A DNA stretch of 64,000 nucleotides from Vibrio sp. Y2-5 (GTDB taxonomy: Bacteria; Pseudomonadota; Gammaproteobacteria; Enterobacterales; Vibrionaceae). This document shows, in pieces, positions 47,037 to 55,954 of this stretch. The position numbers and the translations under genes were made by a program. The stretch's first letter is position 1. Each line of letters opens with the position of its first letter. The DNA is taken from NCBI RefSeq assembly GCF_014596725.1, contig NZ_JACVEG010000001.1, forward strand, positions 682,001-746,000. The letters are read 5' to 3'. The notes beneath the pieces are model-generated. The model had not been told where the DNA came from. It saw only the letters and a list, made by a program, of their open reading frames with translations, and ran no database searches.

Positions 47037-48866
47037 ATGAACACATGGAAGCTCTCACATCTCGCAACCGCTACAAGTTGCTATATAGCGACTCTCATTT
47101 TGGCACCTTATGCTATCGCAAATACATCTGAAAATGATGTGCCTAAGAATCCGTTAAAAGAAGCCTACTTTGGTGAGCAACACGTCCACACTGGTGTATC
47201 TATGGATGCGTTTATTGCCGGCAACAGGCTAACACCAGATGATGCGTATCGATTTGCTCAAGGCGAAGAGATCATGGTTAACGGCAGTATGCACAAAATC
47301 AAACGCCCACTGGATTTTGTCGCAGTGACCGATCACTCTGAGTTTATGGGAGAAGCATATAGCCTGATGAATGAAGGCGCTCCGGGTTATGATCATGAAA
47401 TTGCTGTCGCGTTTCGCGAAGCGCCGGATCTTGATACGGCATTGAAGCTTTACGGTAAGTACGTCCTTGCGCCTTTAGCTGGTGGCGGTGACCCTCACCC
47501 CGAATTTTTCCAAGGTATCAAAGCGATAAAATCGACATGGAAGAAAAATTACGAAGCAACAGAAAAGCATTATCAACCGGGTAAATTTACTACTATTCAT
47601 GCCTATGAATGGACCTCTGCACCTGGCGGCTCGAACCAGCATCGCAATGTTTTCTTCCGCGATACAAATGTACCCGAAATGCCATTTTCCTCAAACGATG
47701 GTGCGGATCCGGAAATGCTATGGGCTTGGATGCAAACTCAACGTGACGATGGAAAAAAGGTATTTGCTATTCCTCATAACTCTAATGAATCAAAAGGTTT
47801 GTTATTTGCAGAAGCGAGCCTGACTGGTGTGCCAATTAACGAAGAGTATGCCAAAACTCGGGCAAGTATGGAGCCGTTAGTCGAGATGATGCAAGTCAAA
47901 GGAAATTCTGAAGTTGTCCCAAATTTCTGGCCAAACGATGAATTTGCTGATTTTGAAAACGCTTTGACGATTCAAAAATTTAACGGCCGTGGTTTCATAA
48001 AAGAAAACTTCGTCCGTTATGGATTGGGTCGAGGTATCAAGTATCATGCTGAGCTAGGAATTAACCCATTTAAGTACGGCTTTGTTGGCGGAACAGATAG
48101 TCACAATGGTACGCCGAGTAACGTTGAAGAAGACAATTACAAAGTGGGTAGCCATGGTTACGCAGATCAAACTGCTCAAGTTCGCTCTACATCAATATTA
48201 GAAGGTGAGATGTCCATCGCTGATTCTAACCCTGGAGCTCTTACAGCAGTTTGGGCAGAGTCGAACACACGCGGTGCGATTTGGGATTCGATGCTCGCGA
48301 AGGAAACTTTCGCAACAAGCGGTCCTCGAATGAAAGTACGTTTCTTTGCCGGACAAGGCTTCTCGAAAAGCTATGCGAGTTACGAAGCATTGGTCACCGA
48401 TGGTTATAAAAAAGGTGTACCAATGGGAGGTGATTACAAAGGTTCAAAAGCGCCTCAGTTCCTAGTTTGGGCGATGAAAGATCCTATTGGTCCTAATCTA
48501 GACCGCATCCAGATTATTAAAGGCTGGATTGAAAATGGTGAGCCGAGAGATACCGTTTATAACGTTGTCGCTTCGGGTAAACGTTTGAAATCGGATGGAA
48601 CTGTCGCACCTATTGATGCGCCAATAAATTTAAATACTGGTGAGTTTAACTCTGAAAAAGGTGACCCTGAGTTGATGGGTGTTTGGACTGATCCGAACTG
48701 GAACCCTAAACAGGAAGCGTTTTATTATGTTCGTGTTCTCCAGTTGCCAACGGCTCGATGGACACTTTACGACGAGTTACGTGAGGGTGTGAAGTACCCA
48801 GATGATGTGAAGCGACAAATCGTTGAACGTGCCTGGGCGTCGCCAATTTGGTATGAGGTGAAGTAA
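47037..48866 (+). CDS. DUF3604 family secreted PHP-like protein
   Basis: The 609-residue protein has a signal peptide (to about ANT at residue 30). Likely metal ligands occur in PHP-like order: GEQHVHTG (His49, His51), VAVTDHSEFMG, TIHAYEWTS, IPHNSNES, and GGTDSHNG. DUF3604 members are annotated as putative metal-dependent phosphoesterase-like proteins, but no substrate is established. It lies 7 nt before a secreted parvulin gene and then a HupE/UreJ-like gene, so the three form an operon acting in the envelope. Confidence 0.85.
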   Translation: MNTWKLSHLATATSCYIATLILAPYAIANTSENDVPKNPLKEAYFGEQHVHTGVSMDAFIAGNRLTPDDAYRFAQGEEIMVNGSMHKIKRPLDFVAVTDHSEFMGEAYSLMNEGAPGYDHEIAVAFREAPDLDTALKLYGKYVLAPLAGGGDPHPEFFQGIKAIKSTWKKNYEATEKHYQPGKFTTIHAYEWTSAPGGSNQHRNVFFRDTNVPEMPFSSNDGADPEMLWAWMQTQRDDGKKVFAIPHNSNESKGLLFAEASLTGVPINEEYAKTRASMEPLVEMMQVKGNSEVVPNFWPNDEFADFENALTIQKFNGRGFIKENFVRYGLGRGIKYHAELGINPFKYGFVGGTDSHNGTPSNVEEDNYKVGSHGYADQTAQVRSTSILEGEMSIADSNPGALTAVWAESNTRGAIWDSMLAKETFATSGPRMKVRFFAGQGFSKSYASYEALVTDGYKKGVPMGGDYKGSKAPQFLVWAMKDPIGPNLDRIQIIKGWIENGEPRDTVYNVVASGKRLKSDGTVAPIDAPINLNTGEFNSEKGDPELMGVWTDPNWNPKQEAFYYVRVLQLPTARWTLYDELREGVKYPDDVKRQIVERAWASPIWYEVK

Positions 48867-48873
48867 ACTCAAC

Positions 48874-49743
48874 ATGATTAAAAGTATTATTAGAGAACCC
48901 CTTTTTCATTTTGCTGTTTTAGGTGGTCTGCTTTTCTCAGCCTGGTCGTGGGTAAGCCCATCGACCTCGGCTGAGAGCAATAAAGATACGATTGTGATCG
49001 ACCAAAGCCGCCTTAATCATCTTGAGACGCTTTGGAAAGCTCAGTGGAAACGCGACCCCGCTCCTGAAGATGTGGCTGCAATTATCGATCGTCATTTACG
49101 TCAGGAGGTGTTCTATCGTGAAGCGCTCAATATGGGGCTTGATAAAGATGATGATATAATACGGACTCGCTTGGCGCAGAAAATGGAAGCAGTCGCGAGT
49201 GATTTGAGCTCTCTTATGAAGCCACCTACTGATGCCGATCTGCGAGCGTTTCATCAACAGCGAGCTGATCTCTTTACCCTCCCTGATGCAATAGCTTTCG
49301 AGCAGATTCTTTTCTTACCTTCAGAAATGGACAGTCCAGAATTAGAGCAGTTGCTGGCGGATCTTCAAGTAGGTGGTGAACTTCCTGACGATAGGCTGAA
49401 CAAACTTTCGGTTTCATCGGATTGGGAACTCACCTCAGTGCAAATCATTAATAATTCGTTTGGAAGTGATTTTTCTGAGACTCTAGCTCAAACTCCGGTG
49501 GGGGAGTGGGTTGGACCAATCCGATCAGGACTTGGATATCATCTGGTGCGAGTTCGAGAAAGTGAACCCGCTCATTTGGCACCTTTTGACGAAATTGAAG
49601 AGTATGTCGCGCAGCAATATGAATACTACGCCGTATTAGATGCTCAGAAAGAGATGTTCCAGGCGTTATTGGATAGATATCAGGTGCAGATCACCGCGAA
49701 TAATGTTCCTGAACAAATAATGCAGGAGTACACACAGCCATGA
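48874..49743 (+). CDS. Parvulin-type peptidylprolyl isomerase
   Basis: This 289-residue protein has one N-terminal membrane anchor (FHFAVLGGLLFSAWSWV) and a periplasmic PpiC-like domain. The parvulin core reads AFEQILFLPS, then SSDWELTSVQIINNSFG, PVGEWVGPIRSGLGYHLVRVRE, at about residues 145-235. The N-terminal SurA-like helical part has LRQEVFYREALNMGLD. It likely helps fold the secreted DUF3604 protein or the HupE-like membrane protein next to it. It overlaps the next gene by 4 nt. Confidence 0.88.
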   Translation: MIKSIIREPLFHFAVLGGLLFSAWSWVSPSTSAESNKDTIVIDQSRLNHLETLWKAQWKRDPAPEDVAAIIDRHLRQEVFYREALNMGLDKDDDIIRTRLAQKMEAVASDLSSLMKPPTDADLRAFHQQRADLFTLPDAIAFEQILFLPSEMDSPELEQLLADLQVGGELPDDRLNKLSVSSDWELTSVQIINNSFGSDFSETLAQTPVGEWVGPIRSGLGYHLVRVRESEPAHLAPFDEIEEYVAQQYEYYAVLDAQKEMFQALLDRYQVQITANNVPEQIMQEYTQP

Positions 49744-50735
49744 TGTTTCGCTTTGTGGTTAAATTGCTGGTCTGTCTACTTGCTTGTCTCTCTGCCGCAC
49801 AAGCTCACGAAGTGAGGCCAGCCTATTTACAAATTGATGAGCAGTCGCCAAAGCAATATGAGCTGTTATGGAAGATCCCGACGAAAGATGGCATGGTTCA
49901 AAATATCCGTCCCGCATTTGATTCAGGTTTTACGCTGACACCACTACCGGGTCAAAACGTTATCAATGGCTTTGTTCTTTTCCGCTATCGCCTGATTGGT
50001 GAAAAAGATCTTGCGGGTTCGACACTGGTGATCGAAAACCTTAACCGTACGGCAATGGATACATTAGTAAACATTTCGCTACTTGATGGTTCTCACTACA
50101 GTTTATTGCTGAAACCGCGAGAAAACGCCATTGAGATACCACAGGCTGAAACTGGCTTGCAGTTGGTCTTTTCCTATACGCGTTTGGGTATCGAACACAT
50201 ACTTGAAGGCTGGGATCATCTGGCCTTTGTAGCGGCGCTCATGTTGATTGTGAGTGGATGGCCGATGTTATTTAAGACCATTACCGCATTTACTGTAGCG
50301 CACTCGATTACATTGGGTCTTGCAACACTGGATTATGTCTCTTTGCCGCCGCCGCCGGTAGAAGCGATGATCGCACTCAGTATTGTTCTGATTACAGCCG
50401 AAGCGATACAGCTTCGCAATGGTCGTCAGACTCTTGCCAGTCGCTGGCCTTGGACTCTGGCTTTTACCTTTGGCTTATTGCACGGTTTTGGTTTTGCAGG
50501 TGCACTAAAAGAAATCGGTCTTCCGCAAGTCGATGTTCCTGTAGCACTCCTGTTCTTTAATGTGGGGGTGGAATTGGGACAACTGCTGTTTATCGCTACC
50601 TTGCTGGCTCTCATTGGACTCTATCGCAAGCTCGCCACATTTCCTAAAGCAGCGCCCGTCTATTCCGCTTATTGTATTGGCACTTTGGCGACATTCTGGT
50701 TGATAGAGCGCTTAGATTCGATGTTTATCAGCTAG
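49740..50735 (+). CDS. HupE/UreJ family membrane protein
   Basis: The 331-residue protein begins with a signal peptide ending AQA-HEVRPAYLQI, followed by an extracytoplasmic domain of about 110 residues and six or seven membrane helices. The HupE/UreJ_2 motif is LGIEHILEGWDHLAFVAALML near residue 140, then TAFTVAHSITLGLA and LLHGFGFAGALKEIGLP; the conserved His residues suggest metal handling. No urease or hydrogenase gene is nearby. It ends the DUF3604-parvulin operon. Confidence 0.88.
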   Translation: MMFRFVVKLLVCLLACLSAAQAHEVRPAYLQIDEQSPKQYELLWKIPTKDGMVQNIRPAFDSGFTLTPLPGQNVINGFVLFRYRLIGEKDLAGSTLVIENLNRTAMDTLVNISLLDGSHYSLLLKPRENAIEIPQAETGLQLVFSYTRLGIEHILEGWDHLAFVAALMLIVSGWPMLFKTITAFTVAHSITLGLATLDYVSLPPPPVEAMIALSIVLITAEAIQLRNGRQTLASRWPWTLAFTFGLLHGFGFAGALKEIGLPQVDVPVALLFFNVGVELGQLLFIATLLALIGLYRKLATFPKAAPVYSAYCIGTLATFWLIERLDSMFIS

Positions 50736-50775
50736 TAAGGTTTTGTTCACCGGAGTCGTCGGTGTGAGTTCCGTA

Positions 50776-50793
50776 TCGTGTCGGCCGACACGA
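50776..50793. repeat. 18-bp perfect GC-rich palindrome
   Basis: TCGTGTCGGCCGACACGA is a perfect palindrome without spacer, about 40 bp after the HupE-like gene. It lies within a 53-codon minus-strand frame (50712-50873) of doubtful status. The rest of the 50736-51071 gap holds only a weak CCTCAC/GTGAGG hairpin at 50825-50844. Confidence 0.6.
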
Positions 50794-51071
50794 ATCTGTC
50801 CCTTTTCTTGCCAGTAACCTTCTACCTCACAAATCACAGTGAGGTGGTTTGACCTACTTCTTCTAATCAGCATAGTGTCTATGACAGTGGGGTCTTACCA
50901 ACTTAGCCAACTAGTTCGAATAGGCCGTCTTATTTCTATTTTTTAACCTACCGAAGAAACGTGTTCTCTGTTAGAGTCACCGTCAACTACGCTATTGAAT
51001 AAAGACACTCACAGATCGCATGTCATTGATGGATTTTTATTCACCCTTAGAACTCATTTTAGGAATCCCTA

Positions 51072-51551
51072 GTGACTAACAACGAAATTTTACGTCGTAT
51101 CCAACACGCGTTAAACCTTAAAAACGCGCAGATATTGAAAGCTTTCGGGCAGGCCGAAGTCACTGTGGCTCACGATAAAGTGGCAAACTGGTTAAAAGAT
51201 GAAAGCGACAAATCTTGCGTTAAGATGAAGGATCAAGAGTTAGCGGTATTCTTAAATGGCTTTATTAACCTCAAGCGAGGAAAAAAAGACGGCGAGCAAC
51301 CTAAGCCAGAAGTCACGTTGACCAACAACATGATTCTCATGAAGCTGCGCATTGCGCTAGACATGAAAGCAGAAGATGTGTTGGACGTATTAGAAGTGGT
51401 TGGTACTAGTTTAAGTAAATACGAAATTGGTGCGTATTTCCGCAAGCCAAACAACAAAAACTACAAACAGTGTGAAGACCAACTGCTGTGCGACTTCTTA
51501 AATGGTGTGCAGTTTACCAATCGTCCCGATTCTGAAGAGTTTACTGGGTAA
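51072..51551 (+). CDS. yehS: DUF1456 family protein YehS
   Basis: The 159-residue protein consists of two copies of the DUF1456 unit (TNNEILRRIQHALNLKNAQ and TNNMILMKLRIALDMKAED, about 85 residues apart), as in E. coli YehS. Each ends in a KSCVKMKDQELAVFLNGF / KQCEDQLLCDFLNGV segment. It starts with GTG behind AGGAA. It is soluble and of unknown function. A terminator follows. Confidence 0.92.
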   Translation: MTNNEILRRIQHALNLKNAQILKAFGQAEVTVAHDKVANWLKDESDKSCVKMKDQELAVFLNGFINLKRGKKDGEQPKPEVTLTNNMILMKLRIALDMKAEDVLDVLEVVGTSLSKYEIGAYFRKPNNKNYKQCEDQLLCDFLNGVQFTNRPDSEEFTG

Positions 51552-51585
51552 TTTTTATCTCGAATCGAACGTGGTAATTGATTAA

Positions 51586-51622
51586 AAAAGCGAGAACCAT
51601 TTTATTTGGCTACTCGCTTTTA
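51586..51622 (+). terminator. yehS terminator
   Basis: AAAAGCGAG and CTCGCTTTT pair around an 18-base loop, 35 nt after the yehS stop. The following 51623-52080 holds no intact gene; a 28-codon minus-strand tail (51661-51746) could be a gene scrap but is too short to name. Confidence 0.65.
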
Positions 51623-52080
51623 TCATGCTAAAGACCGATATTAGAGCTTCACAATCGCGTCTACTCTTTGTCTTTCTTCAGTAGATACCTATCAAACCAC
51701 GCTGAAATCTGGTCGGCTTTTAGAATCAAGACACACACCGCCTCCTATGACCCTACCAAGATAAACCCAAGCTAAAACCTTAAGCCAGTTAGGGGCCACT
51801 ATTCTGGTCAAGATGTTCCAGACATCTTGTAGTGATTAACTAAAACTGGCCACGTATATAGAGTTTCCCATGCTTTTGGTCATGTGTGCAGAGTCACGAC
51901 TGACGCCATTGGTAACACGAATTTGCTCCATTTATTGTTCATCGGGTTCCTCGAACAGATTGTATAGAGGATCACCTAACACATTTTACTAATGCTACAA
52001 GGCGAATAGTTTTTGGATTACTGTTCAAACCTCATGTACAACCATTGAGGCTCTCCTTACTCAATACACATATTTACTGA

Positions 52081-53454
52081 CTAAAATGGGAACAAAGTAT
52101 TTACTTTTGAATCCAAGAGAGATTTCAATTTATTAAGCCCTTCGCATAGCCTCGCTTCAGTGCTGACTGACATTAATGAAAGACGGATATGACCAGTTTC
52201 TATGCCATTTACGTCAAAATAGCTACCACTGCTGACAAGGATATTCTGATTTTTAGCTTGTTGGACTAGGTGCTCAGCTTTCCATTGTTCTGGTAAAGGT
52301 AACCAGATGTGATATCCAGTGGATCTGCATTGAATCGTTGGGATGATCTCGCGAGCCATTAACTGCCTTTCTTGAGCAGTGCTACGTTGAGAGTTTGCTA
52401 ATTCAAATGCTTCTCCTGTTTCTATCATGTGGGTTGCAGCGCTAAAGTTGATGGGAGATGGAAGCCAGATAGTCGCTCGTATATGGGCATTTAGCAGAGC
52501 AATCTGGCTATCGGGCGCTTTGATATAGCCACATCTCATAGCTGGACTGATTGCTTTCGAAAGTGCCGAGATATGAAAGGAGAGTTCTGGAATAAAGTTA
52601 CTGATAGCGGGTATTGGCTTCTCATCAAGAAAACAGTAAATGTCATCTTCAACAAGCCATATATTATGTTGACGAATAACCTTAGCTACTTCTTCCCGGC
52701 GAAATTCAGGCATCGTGATTCCAGTAGGGTTCTGGTGCGATGGTACGATAATTACCAACTTAGGTTTGTGCTCAGCAATAACAGAATCTAAAGCGTCTGG
52801 AGATACGCCATATTCATCCATCGGAACACCCACGATATTGCGCTCAGAAAGATTGGCTATAGCAAAAATACCTGGATAAGTAAGAGACTCTACAGCGATG
52901 GTATCACCAGGTTTCGTCATGGCGTCGATGAGTAGAGAGAGTGCATGTTGTGCGCCACTGGTCAGAATTGTATTGTTGGCATTCCCACCTTCCAAACCAT
53001 AGTGTTCAGCCCAAGTTGCCCCAGCCTGACGATGGGTTTCATGTCCTGAATGCTCAACATAGCCGATCAGTTCCGATGTTATTTTATTCGCTGTGGATTG
53101 ATAAGCTCGTTGAAGTGAATCAACATTTTTGTGCAGACAAGGCTGAAGAATAGAAAAATTATAATCGTCACTATGTTCAGGGGCCTGGATCGCTTTACCC
53201 AAATCAGACCTTTCACATACATAAGTTCCCCGACCAACGTGTGATTCAATTCTCCCTTTATCTGCAAGTAGGTTGTAGGCTTTGGCGACGGTCGCTGGTG
53301 TCGTTTCCAGTTCATCGGCAAGCACTCTGTGAGTCGGTAGCTTTGAGTTAGGTTTATATTCTCCCATTTCTATTCGACTCTCGATGATCTTGGCAATTTT
53401 GACAAACTTGGCGTTGCTCACTGGCGCTCCTACAGATACTTCAATAACTCTCAA
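52081..53454 (-). CDS. MocR-family (GntR-HTH/aminotransferase) regulator
   Basis: The 457-residue protein has an N-terminal GntR winged helix (residues about 20-85: LPTHRVLADELETTPATVAKAYNLLADKGRIESHVGRGTYV) and a class I aminotransferase-like domain with the PLP lysine in HISALSKAISPAMRCG and the motif IVPSHQNPTGI. MocR regulators use PLP as a sensor of amines or amino acids. It diverges from a beta-hydroxyacid dehydrogenase and a TauE transporter gene, its likely targets. The 128-bp divergent region contains a palindrome and a direct repeat. Confidence 0.94.
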   Translation of the reverse strand: MRVIEVSVGAPVSNAKFVKIAKIIESRIEMGEYKPNSKLPTHRVLADELETTPATVAKAYNLLADKGRIESHVGRGTYVCERSDLGKAIQAPEHSDDYNFSILQPCLHKNVDSLQRAYQSTANKITSELIGYVEHSGHETHRQAGATWAEHYGLEGGNANNTILTSGAQHALSLLIDAMTKPGDTIAVESLTYPGIFAIANLSERNIVGVPMDEYGVSPDALDSVIAEHKPKLVIIVPSHQNPTGITMPEFRREEVAKVIRQHNIWLVEDDIYCFLDEKPIPAISNFIPELSFHISALSKAISPAMRCGYIKAPDSQIALLNAHIRATIWLPSPINFSAATHMIETGEAFELANSQRSTAQERQLMAREIIPTIQCRSTGYHIWLPLPEQWKAEHLVQQAKNQNILVSSGSYFDVNGIETGHIRLSLMSVSTEARLCEGLNKLKSLLDSKVNTLFPF

Positions 53455-53511
53455 AGATAGTTACCTAGTTTAATTCATTTAAAAAATTATAAACATAAGT
53501 AAATTGCTCAT

Positions 53512-53555
53512 ATTGACATATGTCAATGTGATCAATTAAGGTATTTCAATGTGAT
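53512..53555. promoter_or_regulatory. Palindrome and direct repeats in the MocR divergent region
   Basis: ATTGACATATGTCAAT (53512-53527) is a perfect 16-bp palindrome. TCAATGTGAT occurs twice, at 53523-53532 and 53546-53555, 23 bp apart start to start, the first copy overlapping the palindrome. MocR proteins such as GabR and PdxR bind direct repeats, so these are credible operator parts. Confidence 0.6.
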
Positions 53556-53582
53556 AAACATCGTCAGTAAAAAGGGAACAAC

Positions 53583-54470
53583 ATGAATAATTCAAATAAC
53601 ATTTCAAAAGTCGCTTTCATTGGTTTGGGTGTAATGGGATATCCAATGGCAGGACATCTTTCAAATCGTGGCTTTGACGTTACTGTCTATAACCGTACGA
53701 CTTCAAAGGCTCAAAATTGGGCAACTGAATATGCGGGTAAGTTTGCGGTTACACCATCAGAAGCGTCTGAGGGAGCCGATGTTGTTGCACTCTGTGTCGG
53801 AAATGATGATGACGTTCGAAGCGTCATATATGGTGATACTGGTGTACTTAACAGTATGTGTGCAGGGTCGGTATTGCTCGATCACACAACAACATCGGCT
53901 GAGCTGGCTGAGGAACTTGCTTCGAAGTGTGCAGCGAAAGGCATACATTTCATTGACGCTCCAGTGTCAGGTGGTCAGGCAGGCGCTCAAAATGGCGTGT
54001 TAACCATCATGTGCGGTGGGCAAAAAGACGTTTTTGACGCCATTTCTCCATTACTTTCAAGTTATTCAAATCAAGTCGTTCTGCTGGGTGACAACGGTCA
54101 GGGGCAGAGATGCAAGATGGTTAATCAGATATGTATTGCTGGGGTTTTAAAAGGACTCAGTGAAGCGGTGCTTCTTGCCCAGAAATCAGGTCTGAACATA
54201 GAGCAGGTTGTTGATGTGCTAAAGCATGGAGCAGCAGGATCATGGCAGATGGAAAACCGTGCAGTCACTATGTCTGAGAACAAGTTTGACTTTGGGTTTG
54301 CAATTGACTGGATGCGCAAAGACCTCAGGTTTTGTCTTAACGAAGCAGAAAAGCATGGGTTATCTCTCCCTCTTACTAAAGAAGTTGATCGTCAGTACCT
54401 CTCTTTGCAAGAAAAAGGGTTCGGTCGTCTTGATACATCAGTGCTGATAAAAGCATGTGGAAATGAATAG
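53583..54470 (+). CDS. NAD(P)-dependent beta-hydroxyacid dehydrogenase
   Basis: The 295-residue protein belongs to the 3-hydroxyisobutyrate dehydrogenase family: nucleotide site AFIGLGVMGYPMAGHL, the substrate motif FIDAPVSGGQAGAQNG near residue 122, and the catalytic lysine in GQRCKMVNQ near residue 178. Relatives reduce or oxidise tartronate semialdehyde, methylmalonate semialdehyde, succinate semialdehyde or sulfolactaldehyde. AAAGGGAA precedes the ATG. It is followed after 14 nt by a TauE/SafE transporter gene, so a sulfonated or carboxylated small acid is a plausible substrate; the exact one is unknown. Confidence 0.92.
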   Translation: MNNSNNISKVAFIGLGVMGYPMAGHLSNRGFDVTVYNRTTSKAQNWATEYAGKFAVTPSEASEGADVVALCVGNDDDVRSVIYGDTGVLNSMCAGSVLLDHTTTSAELAEELASKCAAKGIHFIDAPVSGGQAGAQNGVLTIMCGGQKDVFDAISPLLSSYSNQVVLLGDNGQGQRCKMVNQICIAGVLKGLSEAVLLAQKSGLNIEQVVDVLKHGAAGSWQMENRAVTMSENKFDFGFAIDWMRKDLRFCLNEAEKHGLSLPLTKEVDRQYLSLQEKGFGRLDTSVLIKACGNE

Positions 54471-54484
54471 TTGGAGAGATACCG

Positions 54485-55267
54485 ATGGAATGGTTAGGAA
54501 GTGATATCACGCTTTTAATACTAATAGCATTAATGGTATCGGCCTTTGCGGCCGGTTTCATTGACTCCGTAGCCGGAGGAGGAGGGCTCATTTTAGTTCC
54601 TTCTTTTATCCTTGCGGGATTACCGCCTCAATTGGCTCTGGGGCAAGAAAAAATTGTCAGTACGTTAGGAACTATCGCAGCTATTCGAAATTTTGTTCGA
54701 AATAAGAAAGTAATTTGGACCGCAGTGGCAACCGGTATCCCAGCCGGGTTAATTGGTGCGTATGCTGGTGCACAAGCGATTCTCTACTTTAACCCTGAGA
54801 CAATCGGAAAAATCATTCTTTTTATGCTTCCGTTCGGAATTATTTTATCTTTCATTCCTAAGAAGGATCGCAATGAAGAAAACTCAGCTCCAATCAATAA
54901 AACAGTCATTCTATTTGGTGTTCCGGCTGCTGTATTTGTAATTGGTTTTTATGACGGCTTTTTCGGTCCAGGTACAGGTAGCTTTCTGATTTTAGCTTTG
55001 CATTACTTACTGAGATTTGATTTAGTTTCGTCATCAGCCACTTCAAAGTTGTTTAATTTTTCTTCTAATATCGGCGCGTTATTTGCCTTTATGATTGCAG
55101 GTAATGTCCTATATATGCTGGCCATACCTTTAGTAGCAATGAACTTATTAGGCAACCATGTTGGGAGCTCATCAGCAATGAAGTATGGCGCCAAATTGAT
55201 TCAACGAACCATTTCAGTATCACTCAGTCTACTGATGATTTCGCTGGGTTATAAATTCCTGTTCTAA
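54485..55267 (+). CDS. TSUP (TauE/SafE) family anion transporter
   Basis: The 260-residue protein has about eight membrane helices. The family text is FIDSVAGGGGLILVPSFILAGLPPQLALGQ near residue 25-55 and FYDGFFGPGTGSFLIL near 158. TauE/SafE proteins export sulfite, sulfoacetate or related organic anions. It is co-transcribed with the upstream dehydrogenase and controlled presumably by the divergent MocR protein. Confidence 0.92.
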   Translation: MEWLGSDITLLILIALMVSAFAAGFIDSVAGGGGLILVPSFILAGLPPQLALGQEKIVSTLGTIAAIRNFVRNKKVIWTAVATGIPAGLIGAYAGAQAILYFNPETIGKIILFMLPFGIILSFIPKKDRNEENSAPINKTVILFGVPAAVFVIGFYDGFFGPGTGSFLILALHYLLRFDLVSSSATSKLFNFSSNIGALFAFMIAGNVLYMLAIPLVAMNLLGNHVGSSSAMKYGAKLIQRTISVSLSLLMISLGYKFLF

Positions 55268-55367
55268 AAACTAGACACTAAATTTATACGATAGAACTCT
55301 GATCCAATGCGGATGAGAGTTCTAGTATTAATCTAAGCTATCTGAACAACTACACTGTCAGCCAAGA

Positions 55368-55465
55368 TTATGTTTTTTCCCATACCTGACTTAATCCGCA
55401 TTTTCCTAAATTAAGTAGAAACTCTAACGCGCTTCTGTCCAAATAGTTTGTTACAACTCTGCAGT
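55368..55465 (-). pseudogene. Tail fragment related to a small ORF at 61410-61601
   Basis: Read on the minus strand, the fragment gives NYLDRSALEFLLNLGKCG and ends at TAA 55368-55370. It resembles THLDKTALGFLFNLAIHE, the end of the 63-residue ORF at 61410-61601. There is no start in frame. The protein family was not recognised. Confidence 0.35.
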
Positions 55466-55509
55466 TCGTGTGTGTGATCACCAAGTGATTTTGTGTTTGA
55501 AAATTTACA

Positions 55510-55545
55510 TATATGGAATTTCAGATATATGATATTCCATATATA
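55510..55545. promoter_or_regulatory. Candidate ArsR operator (11-bp inverted repeat)
   Basis: ATATATGGAAT and ATTCCATATAT are separated by 14 bp and lie 25 bp before the arsR start, overlapping the probable promoter. ArsR-type repressors bind AT-rich interrupted dyads of this kind. Confidence 0.6.
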
Positions 55546-55570
55546 TTAATCGTAAATTCTACTTCGCACT

Positions 55571-55909
55571 ATGCTCGAGCCAATCCTGCTTTACAAAGCA
55601 CTTTCAGAAGAAACTCGCCTAAAATCTCTGCTTTTAATGCATAGCCAAGGGGAGCTGTGTGTCTGTGACCTAATGGCGGCGCTTAGTATCAGCCAGCCCA
55701 AAATATCTCGGCATCTTGCCGAACTACGAAAGCACGGGCTTGTTCTGGATGAGCGACGTGGTAAGTGGGTTTACTACCGAATCAGTCCCACGCTAGCTCC
55801 TTGGGTCAAGCAAGTGCTGGAAATCACACTTAAACATAATTTGTCACTTATCGAGCCAGGGTTGCAGTTCATCAAAGGTACATCATGTTCGAATGGCGTG
55901 AACGAATAA
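55571..55909 (+). CDS. arsR: ArsR-family arsenite-responsive repressor
   Basis: The 112-residue winged-helix protein has the alpha-3 metalloid site ELCVCDL with Cys30 and Cys32, then ISQPKISRHLAELRKHGLVLDERRGKWVYYRI. The CxC pair is characteristic of arsenite-sensing ArsR. A further Cys near the C-terminus (TSCSNG) could be a third ligand. It lies 45 nt before an ACR3 efflux gene. No arsC reductase is present in the pair, so arsenate reduction would be done elsewhere. Confidence 0.93.
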   Translation: MLEPILLYKALSEETRLKSLLLMHSQGELCVCDLMAALSISQPKISRHLAELRKHGLVLDERRGKWVYYRISPTLAPWVKQVLEITLKHNLSLIEPGLQFIKGTSCSNGVNE

Positions 55910-55954
55910 TGCTCTATTCCGTTGGTTTATCAATTTCAAATTAAAGAGGTTTGT

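Noticed and set aside
51661..51746. A 28-codon minus-strand tail (KADQISAWFDRYLLKKDKE) in the gap after yehS.
   Set aside because: Too short, bounded by stops and of unrecognised family; it could be debris but cannot be supported as a feature.
51780..51860. GGCCACT and ACTGGCCAC resembling insertion-sequence ends in the yehS-MocR gap.
   Set aside because: The repeats are short and imperfect, there is no transposase fragment and no target duplication was seen.
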